Source: Candidatus Scalindua rubra
GTDB taxonomy: Bacteria > Planctomycetota > Brocadiia > Brocadiales > Scalinduaceae
Length of the DNA: 37,313 nucleotides
Assembly (NCBI GenBank): GCA_001723765.1
Contig: MAYW01000030.1
Span: forward strand, 1 to 37,313
Reading direction: 5' to 3'
Below the pieces are notes generated by a model. That model saw only the letters and a program-made list of their open reading frames with translations, made no database searches and was not told where the DNA came from. Of this stretch, positions 1-9,364 are shown one piece after another. The position numbers were made by a program, and so were the translations under genes. Position 1 is the first letter of the stretch; each line of letters starts with the position of its first letter.

Positions 1-177
1 AAAAACAACGCCGTTAGACCAATGGAACCCGCCTTTCCTATCGTGTCGAAGAATCTTTTCTCTATAGCTTGTACAGAATTACCGTGGAAATCGTATCTTT
101 TTTATACTAGATAAATCATCAACAACTTTATCTTTAATGCTTGATATTATTACATTTGAAACATCAGACGTCCTCAT
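1..177 (-). pseudogene. 5' part of an unidentified gene running off the window, probably frameshifted
   Basis: On the minus strand an ATG at 177 opens a frame reading MRTSDVSNVIISSIKDKVVD and onward for about 32 codons to a stop. Shortening the A6 run (T run at 98-103 on the plus strand) by one base would join it to a second frame that reads GNSVQAIEKRFFDTIGKAGS and continues off the window edge. No Shine-Dalgarno sequence is visible before the ATG, and I do not recognise the family. The mixed hydrophobic and charged sequence is compatible with the start of a membrane or membrane-associated protein, but that is a guess. Only about 60 residues lie inside the window. Confidence 0.25.
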
Positions 178-254
178 ATACGACAATAATACATAATATT
201 GTCATATATGTCAACATATTATTTTATGATATGCTTATATACGCCCATATTATG

Positions 255-275
255 CAATATTACTACGTAATATTG
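255..275. repeat. 9-bp perfect inverted repeat in an AT-rich spacer
   Basis: CAATATTAC, a three-base spacer (TAC) and GTAATATTG form a perfect dyad. It lies between the truncated pgk remnant (ending at 278) and the gene fragment starting at 177 on the same strand. The surrounding 100 bases are extremely AT-rich and repetitive in TAT/ATA. It could be an operator for the fragment at 1-177 or the scar where pgk broke. There is no U-tract typical of a terminator. Confidence 0.3.
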
Positions 276-277
276 AT

Positions 278-1009
278 TTAACACCCTCTTAGAAACGGAT
301 TCCTCATAGCGCCACCGAGAAAAATCTCAAAACCTTTTCTTAACAATTTTTGCAATGCTCCAATTTTGTCCTGTACTTTAAATCCACCTAAAAACGCCGC
401 AGCAGGAAGTATTGGTCTAATAAGCTTCTCCATCAAATTTTTCTCTTTTTTTAATAAAAATCCGATAGCTGCTTTTTTCACAAATTGTGGCAAATAAAAG
501 ACAGACGCATCTTTATTTTGACACACGGACAATGCATCATTAGCATAGATATCAAAATAGGAAGATAGGACTCTAGCAAACTCTAGCTTTTCACTCTCAT
601 TGTTAATCCTTTCTCCTCTTTCGTATCTTAGATTCTGGAGTAATAATATATGGCCTTCACGTAAGTTTCCGATGCAGGTTTTTACGTCTTCACCTATACA
701 AGAATTTATAAATGATATCTTATCACCATATATTTTTTTTAAAGACTTAAAAATTATTTGAGCATTTGTATTCAAGCTCTTGTAATCTGTGTCTTTCCTA
801 AAACCAACTTCATTTAACTTTGGTCTACCAATATGCGTTCCTAATACGATTCTAGCTCCTTTATCCATCAAATAATTAATTGTGGCGCAATGTGCCATAA
901 TCTTGGAGTCATCAAGAATCCTTCTGTTTGATATTGGCACATTAAAATCTGTTCTAAGGAAAACTCTTTTATCTCTCACGTTCAATTGATTCAGGACTTT
1001 AAACTTCAT
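278..1009 (-). pseudogene. pgk: Phosphoglycerate kinase, N-terminal half only
   Basis: The protein aligns by eye with the N-terminal, 3-phosphoglycerate-binding domain of PGK. It carries the signature RTDFNVPI near residue 20, THIGRPK for the SHLGRP motif, LLQNLRYERGE for the LLENLRF motif, and AFLGGFKVQDKIGALQKLL. It stops about 10 residues after the interdomain motif, where it reads LGGAMRNPFLRGC in place of the usual GG.ANTFL. The family is about 390-400 residues; here 243 remain, so the whole ATP-binding C-domain is missing and the product cannot be an active kinase. ATG 1009 gives the family N-terminus; the frame also opens upstream to 1084. Several normally conserved positions are altered, as in a decaying copy. 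Another PGK must exist elsewhere if glycolysis or gluconeogenesis runs in this organism. Confidence 0.8.
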
Positions 1010-1184
1010 TCTCTTGTTTTCAGCCACACCTACGGAATGAGATTTGCAAATACACCGACAGGCGAACAATTCCCACCAAGACAAGACCCCAACGCCCTAG
1101 CCATTATGGAGCTCAACGGGCGAAGCCTCTACCTTCCGTACAACTTCGGGAGGTGGATAGTTTCTGCGAAGGCGGATACAGGAA

Positions 1185-2948
1185 TCAGAAAAGTCCCTTT
1201 ACCTTGCCAGTTTCCACATCCACGTCCACACGTCTGTAAGCAGGATCAGAGCACGTTCCTGGCATGAGTTTGATAGCACCTGCAATTGGTACTACAAAAC
1301 CCGCTCCTTTGAAAGTCAGTATATCTCGAATATTCAATTTCCAATTATTTGGAGCGCCCTTTATCTTCGGATCATCTGTAAGAGAAAGGTGGGTTTTCAC
1401 CATGCAAGTTCCTAGTTTGGAGATTTCCGGGTCAGCTTCCATCGCTTTGGCCTTTGCTAAAGCCTCTGGAGTATAATCAACTCCGTCTGCACCGTAAACT
1501 TGCTCAGCAATCAGCTCGATACGTGTCCTCAAGGGAGTGCTTAAGTCATAAAGAAATTTAAAGTTATTGGATTCGTTACAGGCGTCAACTACCGCATCGG
1601 CCAATTCTAAGGCTCCATCGCCACCCTTTTCCCAATGTTTGGAAAGTGCAACACGGGCCCCGGCTTCTTCAGCCAGCCGGCGAACCGCTTTGATTTCAGC
1701 GTCTGTATCCGTATAGAAATTGTTTATACAAACCACAGGGTTGATCCCGGCCTTTTTGATCACATTAATGAGGTGGATAAGGTTTGCAGTTCCTTTTTCA
1801 GTCCATTCGACATTTTCTTCCTTATAGCACGGATCCAGAGGACGGCCGGGTATTGGAACTGGAGCTCCGCCATGGCATTTGAGAGCCCTGATAGTAGCGA
1901 CAAGAACTGCAGCATTGGGATGATTCCCTGAAAAACGGCATTTTAAGTTCCAGAATTTTTCGAATCCGATGTCTGCACCAAAACCTGATTCGGTTACATG
2001 ATAATCACCCAGCTTTAATCCTACCCTGTCGGCCACAATCGAGGATTGGCCAATGGCAATATTAGCAAAAGGCCCGGCATGAACGAATACCGGTTGCCCT
2101 TCAATGGTTTGCAGTAGGTTCGGATTAATGGCATCCACCATCCACGCAGTCATAGCGCCATCAACTTCCATGTCCGCGGTAGTTACAGGTTTGCCGGATT
2201 TGTCGTAGGCCAACACGATTCGTCCCATCCGCTCACGCATATCTTTCAAGTCCTTAGCAACCGACAAAATCGCCATAATCTCTGAAGAGACGGCAATGGC
2301 GAATCCGGATTGCATCATAAAGCCATCCATTTTTCCGCCTATACCGATAGTGATTTCCCGAAGCACCTGGGCACAAAAATCCAAAATCCACTTAAATTCA
2401 ACATTATTTGGATCAATATCAAGGCGTTTCAGCTTCCTTTTAGCGAGCTGTTCGTCGTTATAGTTAAATTCATGTTGTATTCTGGATGTAAGAGCCACCA
2501 TAGCCAGGTTGTGTGCATTCATAATGGCGTTAATATCACCTGTCAGCCCAAGAGAAAAAGGAGTTAAGGGAATACATTGGGAAAGCCCTCCACCTGCAGC
2601 AGACCCCTTGATATTCATAGTTGGTCCTCCAGACGGTTGACGAATGGCTCCTACAACATTTTTACCTCTTTTTCCCAAACCCTGTACCAGGCCCATAGTT
2701 GTAGTAGATTTCCCCTCACCTAGAGGAGTTGGAGTAATGGCAGTTACATCAATGTATTTCCCGTCTGGCTTACCCTCAAACCTTTTCAGAACCTTATTAA
2801 AATCAACCTTCGCTACATAATGTCCATGGGGTAGCAGTTCTTCTTTCTCTAAACCCATCTCCTCGGCCAATTGATACACTGTTTTCATTTGAGTTTCAGC
2901 ATCTTCTGCTATCTCCCAGTCTGCGTGTTTGGTGGGATCCAATGTCAT
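1185..2948 (-). CDS. fhs: Formate--tetrahydrofolate ligase
   Basis: This enzyme catalyses ATP-dependent ligation of formate to tetrahydrofolate, giving 10-formyl-THF. It is the entry step of the methyl branch of the Wood-Ljungdahl pathway and a source of one-carbon units for purines. At 587 residues it is slightly longer than the usual 555-560 and looks complete. The nucleotide-binding motif [11 protein letters not shown] lies near residue 74, followed by the family signature [15 protein letters not shown] near 107 and [13 protein letters not shown] near 350. The C-terminus [14 protein letters not shown] is typical. The start is supported by GAAAGGAGAT ending about 8 bases upstream of ATG 2948. 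It stands alone, with a promoter candidate about 175 bases upstream and a remnant pgk downstream. It appears more GC-rich than its neighbours, which may simply reflect high expression. Confidence 0.97.
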   Translation of the reverse strand: MTLDPTKHADWEIAEDAETQMKTVYQLAEEMGLEKEELLPHGHYVAKVDFNKVLKRFEGKPDGKYIDVTAITPTPLGEGKSTTTMGLVQGLGKRGKNVVGAIRQPSGGPTMNIKGSAAGGGLSQCIPLTPFSLGLTGDINAIMNAHNLAMVALTSRIQHEFNYNDEQLAKRKLKRLDIDPNNVEFKWILDFCAQVLREITIGIGGKMDGFMMQSGFAIAVSSEIMAILSVAKDLKDMRERMGRIVLAYDKSGKPVTTADMEVDGAMTAWMVDAINPNLLQTIEGQPVFVHAGPFANIAIGQSSIVADRVGLKLGDYHVTESGFGADIGFEKFWNLKCRFSGNHPNAAVLVATIRALKCHGGAPVPIPGRPLDPCYKEENVEWTEKGTANLIHLINVIKKAGINPVVCINNFYTDTDAEIKAVRRLAEEAGARVALSKHWEKGGDGALELADAVVDACNESNNFKFLYDLSTPLRTRIELIAEQVYGADGVDYTPEALAKAKAMEADPEISKLGTCMVKTHLSLTDDPKIKGAPNNWKLNIRDILTFKGAGFVVPIAGAIKLMPGTCSDPAYRRVDVDVETGKVKGLF

Positions 2949-3122
2949 AGTCTTTATCTCCTTTCAATATACCTGATAATCCAGCTTTTTTGCTAATTTA
3001 ATAATGCACTATTATTTAATTATTTATAAGCTAAACCAAAAGATATCTGATAATAATTTTCAAAATTTCAAAATACAAAGAAATATGCAATATCCTTGTC
3101 TGCGCAGATAATAAATCTCTTA

Positions 3123-3150
3123 ATTATATTTATAAAATTTCCTAGGTCAA
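3123..3150 (-). promoter_or_regulatory. Sigma-70-type promoter candidate for fhs
   Basis: Read on the minus strand, TTGACC (3150-3145), 16 bases, then TATAAT (3128-3123). The transcript would start near 3116 and carry a leader of about 170 bases before the fhs ATG. A perfect 10-base palindrome, TCTGCGCAGA at 3099-3108, sits just inside the leader and could be an operator. Nothing else is recognisable in the 308-base gap. Confidence 0.55.
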
Positions 3151-3256
3151 GAAAAATGATTCATTGATTTTAAATCTTCATAACAAATTCCAGAGTTCTT
3201 CAAATTTACACAAAAACAACTTGAAATTGTAAAATAGAAATTGTATTCTATTTTGC

Positions 3257-4405
3257 ATGATTATACTAAGAAAGGTAAAAAAGCTTGTACAACAGCGACT
3301 GAAATCGTATCCTGCAGTGGCATTAGTCGGGCCGCGCCAATCAGGCAAAACAACACTGGCACGTTCTTTGACATCTGACTATTTCGACCTGGAGCAAGAA
3401 CCGGAACGGTTGCGTCTGGACGTGCAATGGCCTTCGTTGATCCGTACCAGACGCCTTATAGTGCTCGACGAAGCCCAGTCATGGCCGGAATTGTTTCCGC
3501 GTTTACGCGGGGCAATCGATGCTGAACGTCAAAAGTCTGGCAGGTTCCTGCTGCTGGGTTCAGTTTCCCCGGCGCTTACGAAACACGTTTCTGAATCCCT
3601 GGCGGGACGTCTCTCATTGGTTGAGTTAAATCCTTTTACTCTCACTGAACTTTCCGGCACCCCACTGGCGAAACTGTGGCTGCGAGGGGGCTTTCCCGAT
3701 GGTGGTGTTTTGAAGGCCGGCCGCTATCCTCAATGGCAGAAGGACTATATCGACCTAATGACACAACGCGATTTGCCAAACTGGGGATTGAGCGCCAAAC
3801 CGCAAGTGATGCAGCGTCTGCTGAAAATGCTGGCGGCCGTTCACGGCCAACTGTGGAATGCATCACAGATTGGCCAAAGTCTCGGCCTTTCGTATCATAC
3901 GGTAAACAACTATGTATATTTTCTGGAAGGGGCTTTTCTCATACGTAAACTTCAACCCTGGTTTGCGAATTTGAAGAAACGTCTTGTTCGTAGTTCCAAG
4001 TGTTACTGGCGTGATACAGGTATTCTTCACAGCTTGCTCGGCGTTCAGGACTATGAAACGCTCCTGAATCAACCATGGGTGGGGGCCAGTTGGGAGGGTT
4101 TTGTTATCGAGCAAATCCTGAATACATTGAATACGATTGGACAACCGGCGGATCCGTGGTTTTTCCGTACGGCTGACGGCGCTGAGATTGATCTCCTGTT
4201 CCGGTATAAGAATAAATTATGGGCTATCGAAGTGAAGCTGACATCGAACCCTTCTATACAAGATTTTGACGGCCTCAACCATGCTGCCGATCTGGTTAGA
4301 GCCGATAAGCGCGTACTTGTCTCCCAAACAACTCAATCGGTGATAGGAAAGGAGCAGATTTCATGCTCATTACCGGAGTTGTTAAGAATCTTCGTTAAGC
4401 CGTAA
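3257..4405 (+). CDS. AAA-family ATPase with DUF4143 C-terminal domain
   Basis: The protein has 382 residues and typical AAA_14/DUF4143 architecture. Walker A (GPRQSGKTT) is at residues 25-33 and Walker B (LIVLDEAQ) near 70. A winged-helix-like middle part around 190-225 (QIGQSLGLSYHTVNNYVYFL) precedes a C-terminal DUF4143 region. That region contains GAEIDLLF followed by LWAIEVK, the D...E-x-K arrangement of a PD-(D/E)xK nuclease-like fold. The family is common in bacteria and archaea, often in mobile islands, with no agreed function. No Shine-Dalgarno sequence precedes ATG 3257. Base composition is clearly more GC-rich than the flanking intergenic DNA, suggesting recent transfer. It is monocistronic, transcribed divergently from fhs. 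Confidence 0.88.
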   Translation: MIILRKVKKLVQQRLKSYPAVALVGPRQSGKTTLARSLTSDYFDLEQEPERLRLDVQWPSLIRTRRLIVLDEAQSWPELFPRLRGAIDAERQKSGRFLLLGSVSPALTKHVSESLAGRLSLVELNPFTLTELSGTPLAKLWLRGGFPDGGVLKAGRYPQWQKDYIDLMTQRDLPNWGLSAKPQVMQRLLKMLAAVHGQLWNASQIGQSLGLSYHTVNNYVYFLEGAFLIRKLQPWFANLKKRLVRSSKCYWRDTGILHSLLGVQDYETLLNQPWVGASWEGFVIEQILNTLNTIGQPADPWFFRTADGAEIDLLFRYKNKLWAIEVKLTSNPSIQDFDGLNHAADLVRADKRVLVSQTTQSVIGKEQISCSLPELLRIFVKP

Positions 4406-4797
4406 CTGAAAACACAGGATGCGTCTCACTTTGTATTGAATATTGAACTATTGAAAATTGAATAATATAAAGACGATAAGCCATAGGGCAGCAAGTCGCA
4501 AAGCGCATGGCGCATGGCGCGAAGCAGCAGAAGCCAGCAGGAGCAGGGAGGAGCAGGGGTCGGATGTCTATCAAGGGGAAAAGGGGTCAAATCTTTATTA
4601 TTGACAAATAGGAAGTCTAAATCTTTTTTCAACTCTGTGAACTCGGTGGCCTCTGTGGTTAATTCCTGAACTCCTGATCCAGTCAGGAGCAGGCTCTGTC
4701 AGAGCTTGCCCTCATGAAAACATGTCCTCATGTAAATGGGGATGGGGGAACAGGTTTTGAAATTCTAATACAGTTAAAAAAAAGGAGTGCAGAAATT
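4406..4797. other. Non-coding spacer with small palindromes and a dispersed repeat
   Basis: There is no credible gene in these 392 bases. The spacer holds a GC-rich stretch with a tandem GCGCATGGC-type repetition near 4502-4520 and an inverted repeat CTCCTGA/TCAGGAG (4671-4677 and 4683-4689). A second small dyad, GCTCTG/TCAGAGC, lies just before 4705. A 35-base dispersed repeat is listed separately. The segment resembles the junk between accessory modules elsewhere in the window. Confidence 0.5.
4575..4609. repeat. Dispersed repeat, copy 1
   Basis: GGGGAAAAGGGGTCAAATCT followed by TTATTATTGACAAAT recurs almost unchanged at 6751-6782. Parts reappear at 11412-11427 (TTTTTATTGACAAATC) and at the very end of the window (GGAAAAGGGG). 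Both full copies lie in spacers beside accessory genes. It may be the end of a decayed mobile element; the element itself is not identifiable here. Confidence 0.6.
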
Positions 4798-5778
4798 ATG
4801 AGAGGAAAGATATTTAAAGTAGGAAGCTTCAACCTTTATAATTTGGTTTTACCTGAAGTTAAATATTACGGCAGGAAAAAATACACTAAAAAGGTGTATG
4901 AAAAGAAGAAAACCTGGATAGCTCAGAAGCTTGATCTTATGGATGCCGACATTATTGGTTTTCAGGAGATATTCCATGAAAAAGCCCTTAAAGAGGTATT
5001 GAAAGAGAGCGATCATTACAAAAAGGTTTCTGTTAAAGTTGCCAAACCTACAGGGAAAGGCCCAGTTGTAGGTCTTGTCTCGCGATTTCCAATTGTTGAG
5101 CATGAGGTTATTGAAGATTTTCCAGCTTCTGCTCTTCTTGATGTTGATGGAAAAGAAATACCGTTGACTAGGTTTTCACGGCCAGTACTAAGCGCTCGCT
5201 TGAAGATAAAGGATAATCTTAAGCTCGATGTTTTTGTAGTTCACCTGAAATCCAAACGGCCCATGTATGCGGATGGAGCTGATCATAATGACCTTATCGA
5301 AAAGGCAAAGGGCCAGGCAAGGTCCTTAATCCTTCGTGCAGCAGAGTCAACTGCGATGCGTTCACTTCTAATGGACTATCTTCAAGGAAGAAACTATCCT
5401 GTGATTGTTTTAGGTGATGTTAATGATGCAGGTCTTGCAGTAACTTCTCAAATAGTTTCAGGTGAGCCGCCATGGCGTAGACTCAGTTATAGGTCAAAAA
5501 AGAAAATTTGGGATGTGCTTTTATATCATGTGAAAGACATCCAGGCTCGCCAAAGCTACAGCGATGTCTATTATACGCACATATATAATGGACATTACGA
5601 AAGCCTAGATCACATCATGGTTAGTCAGGAATTTGTTGACAAAAACCCAAATCACATAGGTAGAGTTGGGTATTTCTCGGTTTTCAATGATCACTTAATA
5701 GATGAAACATTGAGTAAAGGTGAAGTCGAAAAGTGGCAATCTGACCATGGGTTAGTAGTGGCTTCTATCGAACTTTAG
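4798..5778 (+). CDS. Endonuclease/exonuclease/phosphatase (EEP) family protein
   Basis: This is a metal-dependent phosphodiesterase of the DNase I / exonuclease III / inositol-phosphatase fold. All catalytic motifs are present in order: SFNLYNL near residue 10, DIIGFQEI near 50 (metal-binding Glu), VVHLKSKR near 145, VLGDVNDA near 205, SLDHIMVS near 270 and SDHGLVVASI at the end. ATG 4798 is chosen because AAAGGAG lies 11 bases upstream and it gives the family N-terminus; an in-frame ATG at 4714 has no ribosome site. No signal peptide is seen, so it is probably cytoplasmic. The substrate (nucleic acid, phospholipid or inositol phosphate) cannot be told from sequence. It has no operon partner. 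Confidence 0.88.
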   Translation: MRGKIFKVGSFNLYNLVLPEVKYYGRKKYTKKVYEKKKTWIAQKLDLMDADIIGFQEIFHEKALKEVLKESDHYKKVSVKVAKPTGKGPVVGLVSRFPIVEHEVIEDFPASALLDVDGKEIPLTRFSRPVLSARLKIKDNLKLDVFVVHLKSKRPMYADGADHNDLIEKAKGQARSLILRAAESTAMRSLLMDYLQGRNYPVIVLGDVNDAGLAVTSQIVSGEPPWRRLSYRSKKKIWDVLLYHVKDIQARQSYSDVYYTHIYNGHYESLDHIMVSQEFVDKNPNHIGRVGYFSVFNDHLIDETLSKGEVEKWQSDHGLVVASIEL

Positions 5779-5982
5779 TAATTAAACGCCTTGGAAATTC
5801 TACGACTTATTAAAATTAAATACTTTTGAGATTAATGTTTACAATTAGTTTCATATTTAATTTTAAAAACACAATAAGAGATTAAAGTATTAAAAGGATA
5901 ATTGATTTCTGAATAATGAAGGTTTGACCCTCCAAATCTCCAAATTATAAACATTGTCCCCATATAAAATGGTCATATCTAT
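5779..5982. other. AT-rich spacer without gene
   Basis: No coding potential is seen. GAATAATGAAGGTTTGACCC near 5911-5931 resembles TTGAATAATGAAGGTTTTGA at about 36400, a short dispersed motif. The spacer ends in the promoter of the following toxin-antitoxin pair. Confidence 0.4.
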
Positions 5983-6010
5983 TTGACTATTTCTGATCGT
6001 ATAGTATAAT
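5983..6010 (+). promoter_or_regulatory. Sigma-70-type promoter of the Phd/PIN toxin-antitoxin operon
   Basis: TTGACT (5983-5988), 16 bases, then a perfect TATAAT (6005-6010). The leader would be about 40 bases, ending in GAGGAG (6043-6048) nine bases before the antitoxin ATG. Antitoxins of the Phd/YefM family normally repress their own promoter, so an operator is expected here. Confidence 0.7.
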
Positions 6011-6056
6011 AATACCCGGTAAACATTAATCAAATATTTTATGAGGAGTTAACATT

Positions 6057-6275
6057 ATGAAAATCGGCATATCTGAATTTAAAACTAGGTCGCTAAAGCT
6101 ATTAGATGAAATTCATCACTCAGGCGAGTCTATTACAGTTACCAAGCGAGGTATACCAATTGCCAAGGTGATCCCTATATGTGATCACACAAATGAGATA
6201 GACCTCAAAGGAACACTCATTGAGCAAGATGAAAACATTTTCAGTACTGATGAAATATGGGATTCAAACTCATGA
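6057..6275 (+). CDS. Phd/YefM-family antitoxin
   Basis: This 72-residue protein has the N-terminal Phd/YefM DNA-binding fold: MKIGISEFKTRSLKLLDEI, then ITVTKRGIPIAKVIPI, the standard pattern of VapB-like antitoxins paired with PIN toxins. The acidic C-terminal tail (GTLIEQDENIFSTDEIWD) would wrap the toxin. GAGGAG lies nine bases upstream of the ATG. The stop overlaps the toxin start by four bases (ATGA), so the two are translationally coupled. By family behaviour it neutralises the toxin and represses the operon. Confidence 0.88.
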   Translation: MKIGISEFKTRSLKLLDEIHHSGESITVTKRGIPIAKVIPICDHTNEIDLKGTLIEQDENIFSTDEIWDSNS

Positions 6276-6670
6276 TATTACTTGATACACATATCTGGAT
6301 TTGGTATCTAACGAAAGATAAAAGGCTTAAGGAACGAACCTACAAGCTAATTAGCCGCTTAAAACAAAAAAATGAAGCCTATATATCTTCTATTTCCATT
6401 TGGGAAGTATGCAAATTACACGAAAAAGGGAAAATAAAATTTTCTCTACCATTAAGAACATGGCTTAATTCCGCATTAACCAAGGGCATTTTGATTCAAG
6501 AACTTTCAACTGATATTTATTTGGAATCTTGTTCTCTCCCAGGAATATTTCATGGTGATCCAGTAGATCAAATGATTGTGGCAACCACACGTTTATTAAA
6601 TTATAAATTAATCACATATGACCACAAAATAACCAATTACAAACATGTTGAATTATTTTCGTTGTCTTAA
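6272..6670 (+). CDS. PIN-domain ribonuclease toxin (VapC-like)
   Basis: PIN-domain toxins cut RNA, commonly tRNA or rRNA, when freed from antitoxin. The start MILLDTHIWIWYL carries the first conserved Asp. SISIWEVCKLHEKGKI carries the conserved Glu near residue 40. HGDPVDQMIVATTRLLN, near 90-105, carries the third acidic site with the typical DP.D..I.A pattern, followed by LITYDHKI with the fourth. ATG 6272 overlaps the antitoxin stop; an upstream in-frame start at 6257 would add MGFKL and is less likely. At 132 residues it is full length and looks active. Confidence 0.9.
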   Translation: MILLDTHIWIWYLTKDKRLKERTYKLISRLKQKNEAYISSISIWEVCKLHEKGKIKFSLPLRTWLNSALTKGILIQELSTDIYLESCSLPGIFHGDPVDQMIVATTRLLNYKLITYDHKITNYKHVELFSLS

Positions 6671-6750
6671 TACAAAGGTCCTAGCAAACCGCCATAGTAA
6701 AAATGAAAGTTGTATAACTCCTTGATAAATAATATAAGGATATAAGTAAG

Positions 6751-6782
6751 GAAAAGGGGCCAAATCTTTTTTATTGACAAAT
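6751..6782. repeat. Dispersed repeat, copy 2
   Basis: GAAAAGGGGCCAAATCTTTT followed by TTATTGACAAAT matches the copy at 4575-4609 with few changes. It sits in the 291-base gap between the PIN toxin and the DUF4145 gene, which otherwise holds nothing recognisable. Confidence 0.6.
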
Positions 6783-6979
6783 GATACTTTGAGAGTGGTG
6801 TATCGTAATAGCTTAACTCGCGTTAAGCCGTACCCATCTTTCAAAAGACAAAAAGTTAAATGCTAAAATTAAAAATAATGTGTCAAGTGGCGAGATGTGA
6901 CCCTATGCTCACCTATGCTCACAAAATTAAAATTGAGAGGATTGAGAAAAAAAATGTGTAGTTGGTGGGATATTGGCGA

Positions 6980-7615
6980 ATGGAGCGGGTTCGATGGAGG
7001 GAATTAGCTTTATGGCGAATAACGTGTCCTTTTTGCTCAGAAAAAGGAAACTTCAGCGTTGAACATCACGCAGAGAAAAATAAACCAAACTCCAAAAAGA
7101 AATTGAACTTTGACACACTTAAGTGCGGAAATTGTGCTGGATATGTGATGACGCTTTGGACAGCTACTGCCGATTTTGGCTCACAACTTCATAGCTTTAA
7201 AGTCTTACCTTGGCCTTTGCGTATAGACAGCTATCCTGAACATTGGCCAGAGGGAGTCGGGCGTTATTGGCTTCAAGCAAAACGGAGCCTAACTGATGAA
7301 AATTGGGATGCAGCAGCATTAATGGCAAGAAGTTCTCTTCAAGTCGCACTAAGAGATAATGGTGCTGTTGGGAGTTCCTTAAAGCAAGAAATAGAAGATC
7401 TTTCTTCAAAAGGCATATTGCCTCCGATAATGAAAGAGTGGTCAGACAACGTTCGAGAGCTTGGTAACGAATCTGCTCATCCTAAACCTGGTCAACCACC
7501 TACTGCCACGAGAGATGCAAAGGATATAGTTAACTTTTTAGATTTTCTACTTGAATATCTTTACACACTCCCTCATCGAATAGAGCAGTATCGTAAGAGG
7601 GATGAAGAGAAGTAG
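6980..7615 (+). CDS. DUF4145-domain protein with N-terminal zinc-finger-like cysteines
   Basis: The protein has about 211 residues. Near the N-terminus CPFCSEKGNF and, about 30 residues later, CGNCAGYVMTLW make a C-x2-C / C-x2-C pair that could bind zinc. The C-terminal half (AALMARSSLQVALRDNG, then VRELGNESAHPKPGQPPTA and FLDFLLEYLYTLP) is the DUF4145 helical domain, distantly HEPN-like and often seen in restriction and defence islands. Start is uncertain: ATG 6980 and TTG 6962 are in frame but lack a ribosome site. Out-of-frame ATGs at 6954 (MCSWWDIGEWSG) and 7012 (MANNV) look more like a natural N-terminus, so a frameshift near 7010-7030 is possible. Function unknown. Confidence 0.7.
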   Translation: MERVRWRELALWRITCPFCSEKGNFSVEHHAEKNKPNSKKKLNFDTLKCGNCAGYVMTLWTATADFGSQLHSFKVLPWPLRIDSYPEHWPEGVGRYWLQAKRSLTDENWDAAALMARSSLQVALRDNGAVGSSLKQEIEDLSSKGILPPIMKEWSDNVRELGNESAHPKPGQPPTATRDAKDIVNFLDFLLEYLYTLPHRIEQYRKRDEEK

Positions 7616-7779
7616 TTCATAACAAGTCAACGCACTCGAATGCATGACAGCGGCAACTGTTTTGACTTTTAATATTTATTGATTTGCAAACTGCCTTTAT
7701 GCATGAGAACACGCTACGTGTCATGCATCGGTGGTTTCATCGTTATTACACAGGATGGAGAAAACTAAGGGGTCACCTA

Positions 7780-8979
7780 TTGACCTTGAAAGGAGGTTTC
7801 CACGCGAATAAAGGTTTTACTTTTCTTGGTGTTGGCATTAGCCTGGCTGGCTGCATGGGTCCTGTCTCACTTCATAAAGCCGTGCTAAATTACGATGAGA
7901 CTATCAGCCGTCTCGAGAGGGAGATGTTATTAATCAACATTGCACGTACGCATAGAGACATCCCGAGCCATTTTACCGTAACTTCTAATATAGCAGCGAC
8001 CTTTGATTATCAGACCAATGCAGGTTTCGTAGGGACGATCTTTGAACGTGCCGGTGACATCAATAAATATGCCCTTAATCTGGGTGTAAGCGTGTCTGAA
8101 AATCCCACACTAGGTATTGTCCCCATTCAGGGAGAGGAATTTGCCAAACGCATTCTTACTCCCATGGATGAAAGTAAGTTTCAGTTTTTGATCTTCCAGG
8201 GTGCGCCTATTGATATGGTAATGCGCCTTATGGCACGAGGAATCGAAATCCAAAATGAGGACGGAACGTTTCAGAGGTTTATTTTGAACTGGCCAACACA
8301 CTCCAATGAGTATGAGGAGTTTCGTAAAAGGGCTTTGCATCTGACCTGGCTAAACGCCAGCAGGAAGCTTTTCGTTAACAGTCTTTCCTTTGAAGAATCC
8401 ATCAGTATGAAACTTTCCGGTCCACCCTCAGCCAGCGATATTACAAAAGCACATGAGAAAGGATACCACTGGCAGCAGGTTGGGGAGAACGGAACATATG
8501 AACTCACCACACCTACCACAGGGCGAGTAGTCATAACCAATTACGACCCGCAAACGCTAACAAACAGCGAGCGCCAGGCCCTTAATATCCTCGCTGCCGC
8601 GAAACCTAACAATTTCGTCTTCATGGATATCCGTACCGGGTATCCGGGCGGAAATTATCCTCTCTTCGGGAGTATCAAACTTCGGAGCTTCAACGAGATT
8701 CTCGATTTTCTGGCTGCAGGTATTGATCGAACTCCTGAATTTGACGTAGATCCCGACTCACGCACAGGAAGGGTGTTAAGAAATCCGACGTCCACATTGG
8801 CAATTGTCATTGACAAACCATCGTCACCTGAAGTCCTCCGTGTATCATATGGAGGACACGACTATGCCATAAATAATACATCATGGGACCGTGATACCTT
8901 TAAACTTCTCTATCATCTCTTCCAGATGACGGTAACAGACGTATCTGGAATAGGAGTTCCTATAACTATCTCCAAATAA
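7780..8979 (+). CDS. Putative lipoprotein of unknown function
   Basis: I do not recognise a family. The frame is open from 7684, but TTG 7780 is preferred. AAGGGG lies about eight bases upstream, and translation from there gives a short lipoprotein signal: HANKG, then hydrophobic FTFLGVGISLAG and a lipobox Cys (codon at 7852). The mature part starts MGPVSLHKAVLNYDETISRL and is about 375 residues, mixed alpha/beta, with no membrane segments. Conserved-looking pieces are LEREMLLINIARTHRDIPSH and ILDFLAAGIDRTPEFDVDP. A lipid-anchored periplasmic or outer-membrane protein is the best reading. It is monocistronic. Confidence 0.65.
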   Translation: MTLKGGFHANKGFTFLGVGISLAGCMGPVSLHKAVLNYDETISRLEREMLLINIARTHRDIPSHFTVTSNIAATFDYQTNAGFVGTIFERAGDINKYALNLGVSVSENPTLGIVPIQGEEFAKRILTPMDESKFQFLIFQGAPIDMVMRLMARGIEIQNEDGTFQRFILNWPTHSNEYEEFRKRALHLTWLNASRKLFVNSLSFEESISMKLSGPPSASDITKAHEKGYHWQQVGENGTYELTTPTTGRVVITNYDPQTLTNSERQALNILAAAKPNNFVFMDIRTGYPGGNYPLFGSIKLRSFNEILDFLAAGIDRTPEFDVDPDSRTGRVLRNPTSTLAIVIDKPSSPEVLRVSYGGHDYAINNTSWDRDTFKLLYHLFQMTVTDVSGIGVPITISK

Positions 8980-9364
8980 TACGGTGAACAGTGCACTACA
9001 TGCCTCGTCATGAACTCATGATTGTCAGTCAAAGAGTCTTATCTTGCCCACCCCTCTCTTTTTTCTTGACTTTAGTGATATGTAGTTTTATTATTCTACC
9101 AAACACAATTCTCTAACAAATACAATTCTACCAGCATAAAAACTATACCACATCTTATGATGTGGATTAGTTAACATAATCAGGTTTATTTTTACAGGGA
9201 TGTAAATAAATGAACTTTCATATCGCATATAGTCTTTCTCAAATCATAATACCTTGTTTCATAAGATTGTATATAAGACAATTTCAAGGATTCAAAATTT
9301 AGCTGCATTAAATAATGAAATATGAAGGTAACCCTCGAAATGCTCCCTCCGCCTTCCATCTTAT
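8980..9364. other. Non-coding spacer between convergent genes, with one hairpin
   Basis: No gene is seen in these 385 bases. CCACATC (9148-9154), loop TTAT, GATGTGG (9159-9165) make a perfect 7-bp stem. Read on the minus strand it is followed within six bases by TTTTT, so it may be a weak terminator for the TonB receptor gene, although it lies about 200 bases past the restored stop. Confidence 0.4.

Noticed and set aside
986-1267. Plus-strand reading frame of 93 codons overlapping the pgk remnant and the end of fhs
   Set aside because: Its middle part looks mildly protein-like, but it overlaps two better-supported minus-strand features, has no ribosome site, and is not a family I recognise.
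3642-4278. Several frames opposite or inside the AAA/DUF4143 gene
   Set aside because: They are shadows favoured by the higher GC content of that gene; none shows a domain or a ribosome site.
6653-6844. Minus-strand frame containing VNKKDLAPFPY, resembling another at 4426-4632
   Set aside because: The similarity comes from the dispersed DNA repeat, not from a protein; both frames are short and otherwise unrelated.
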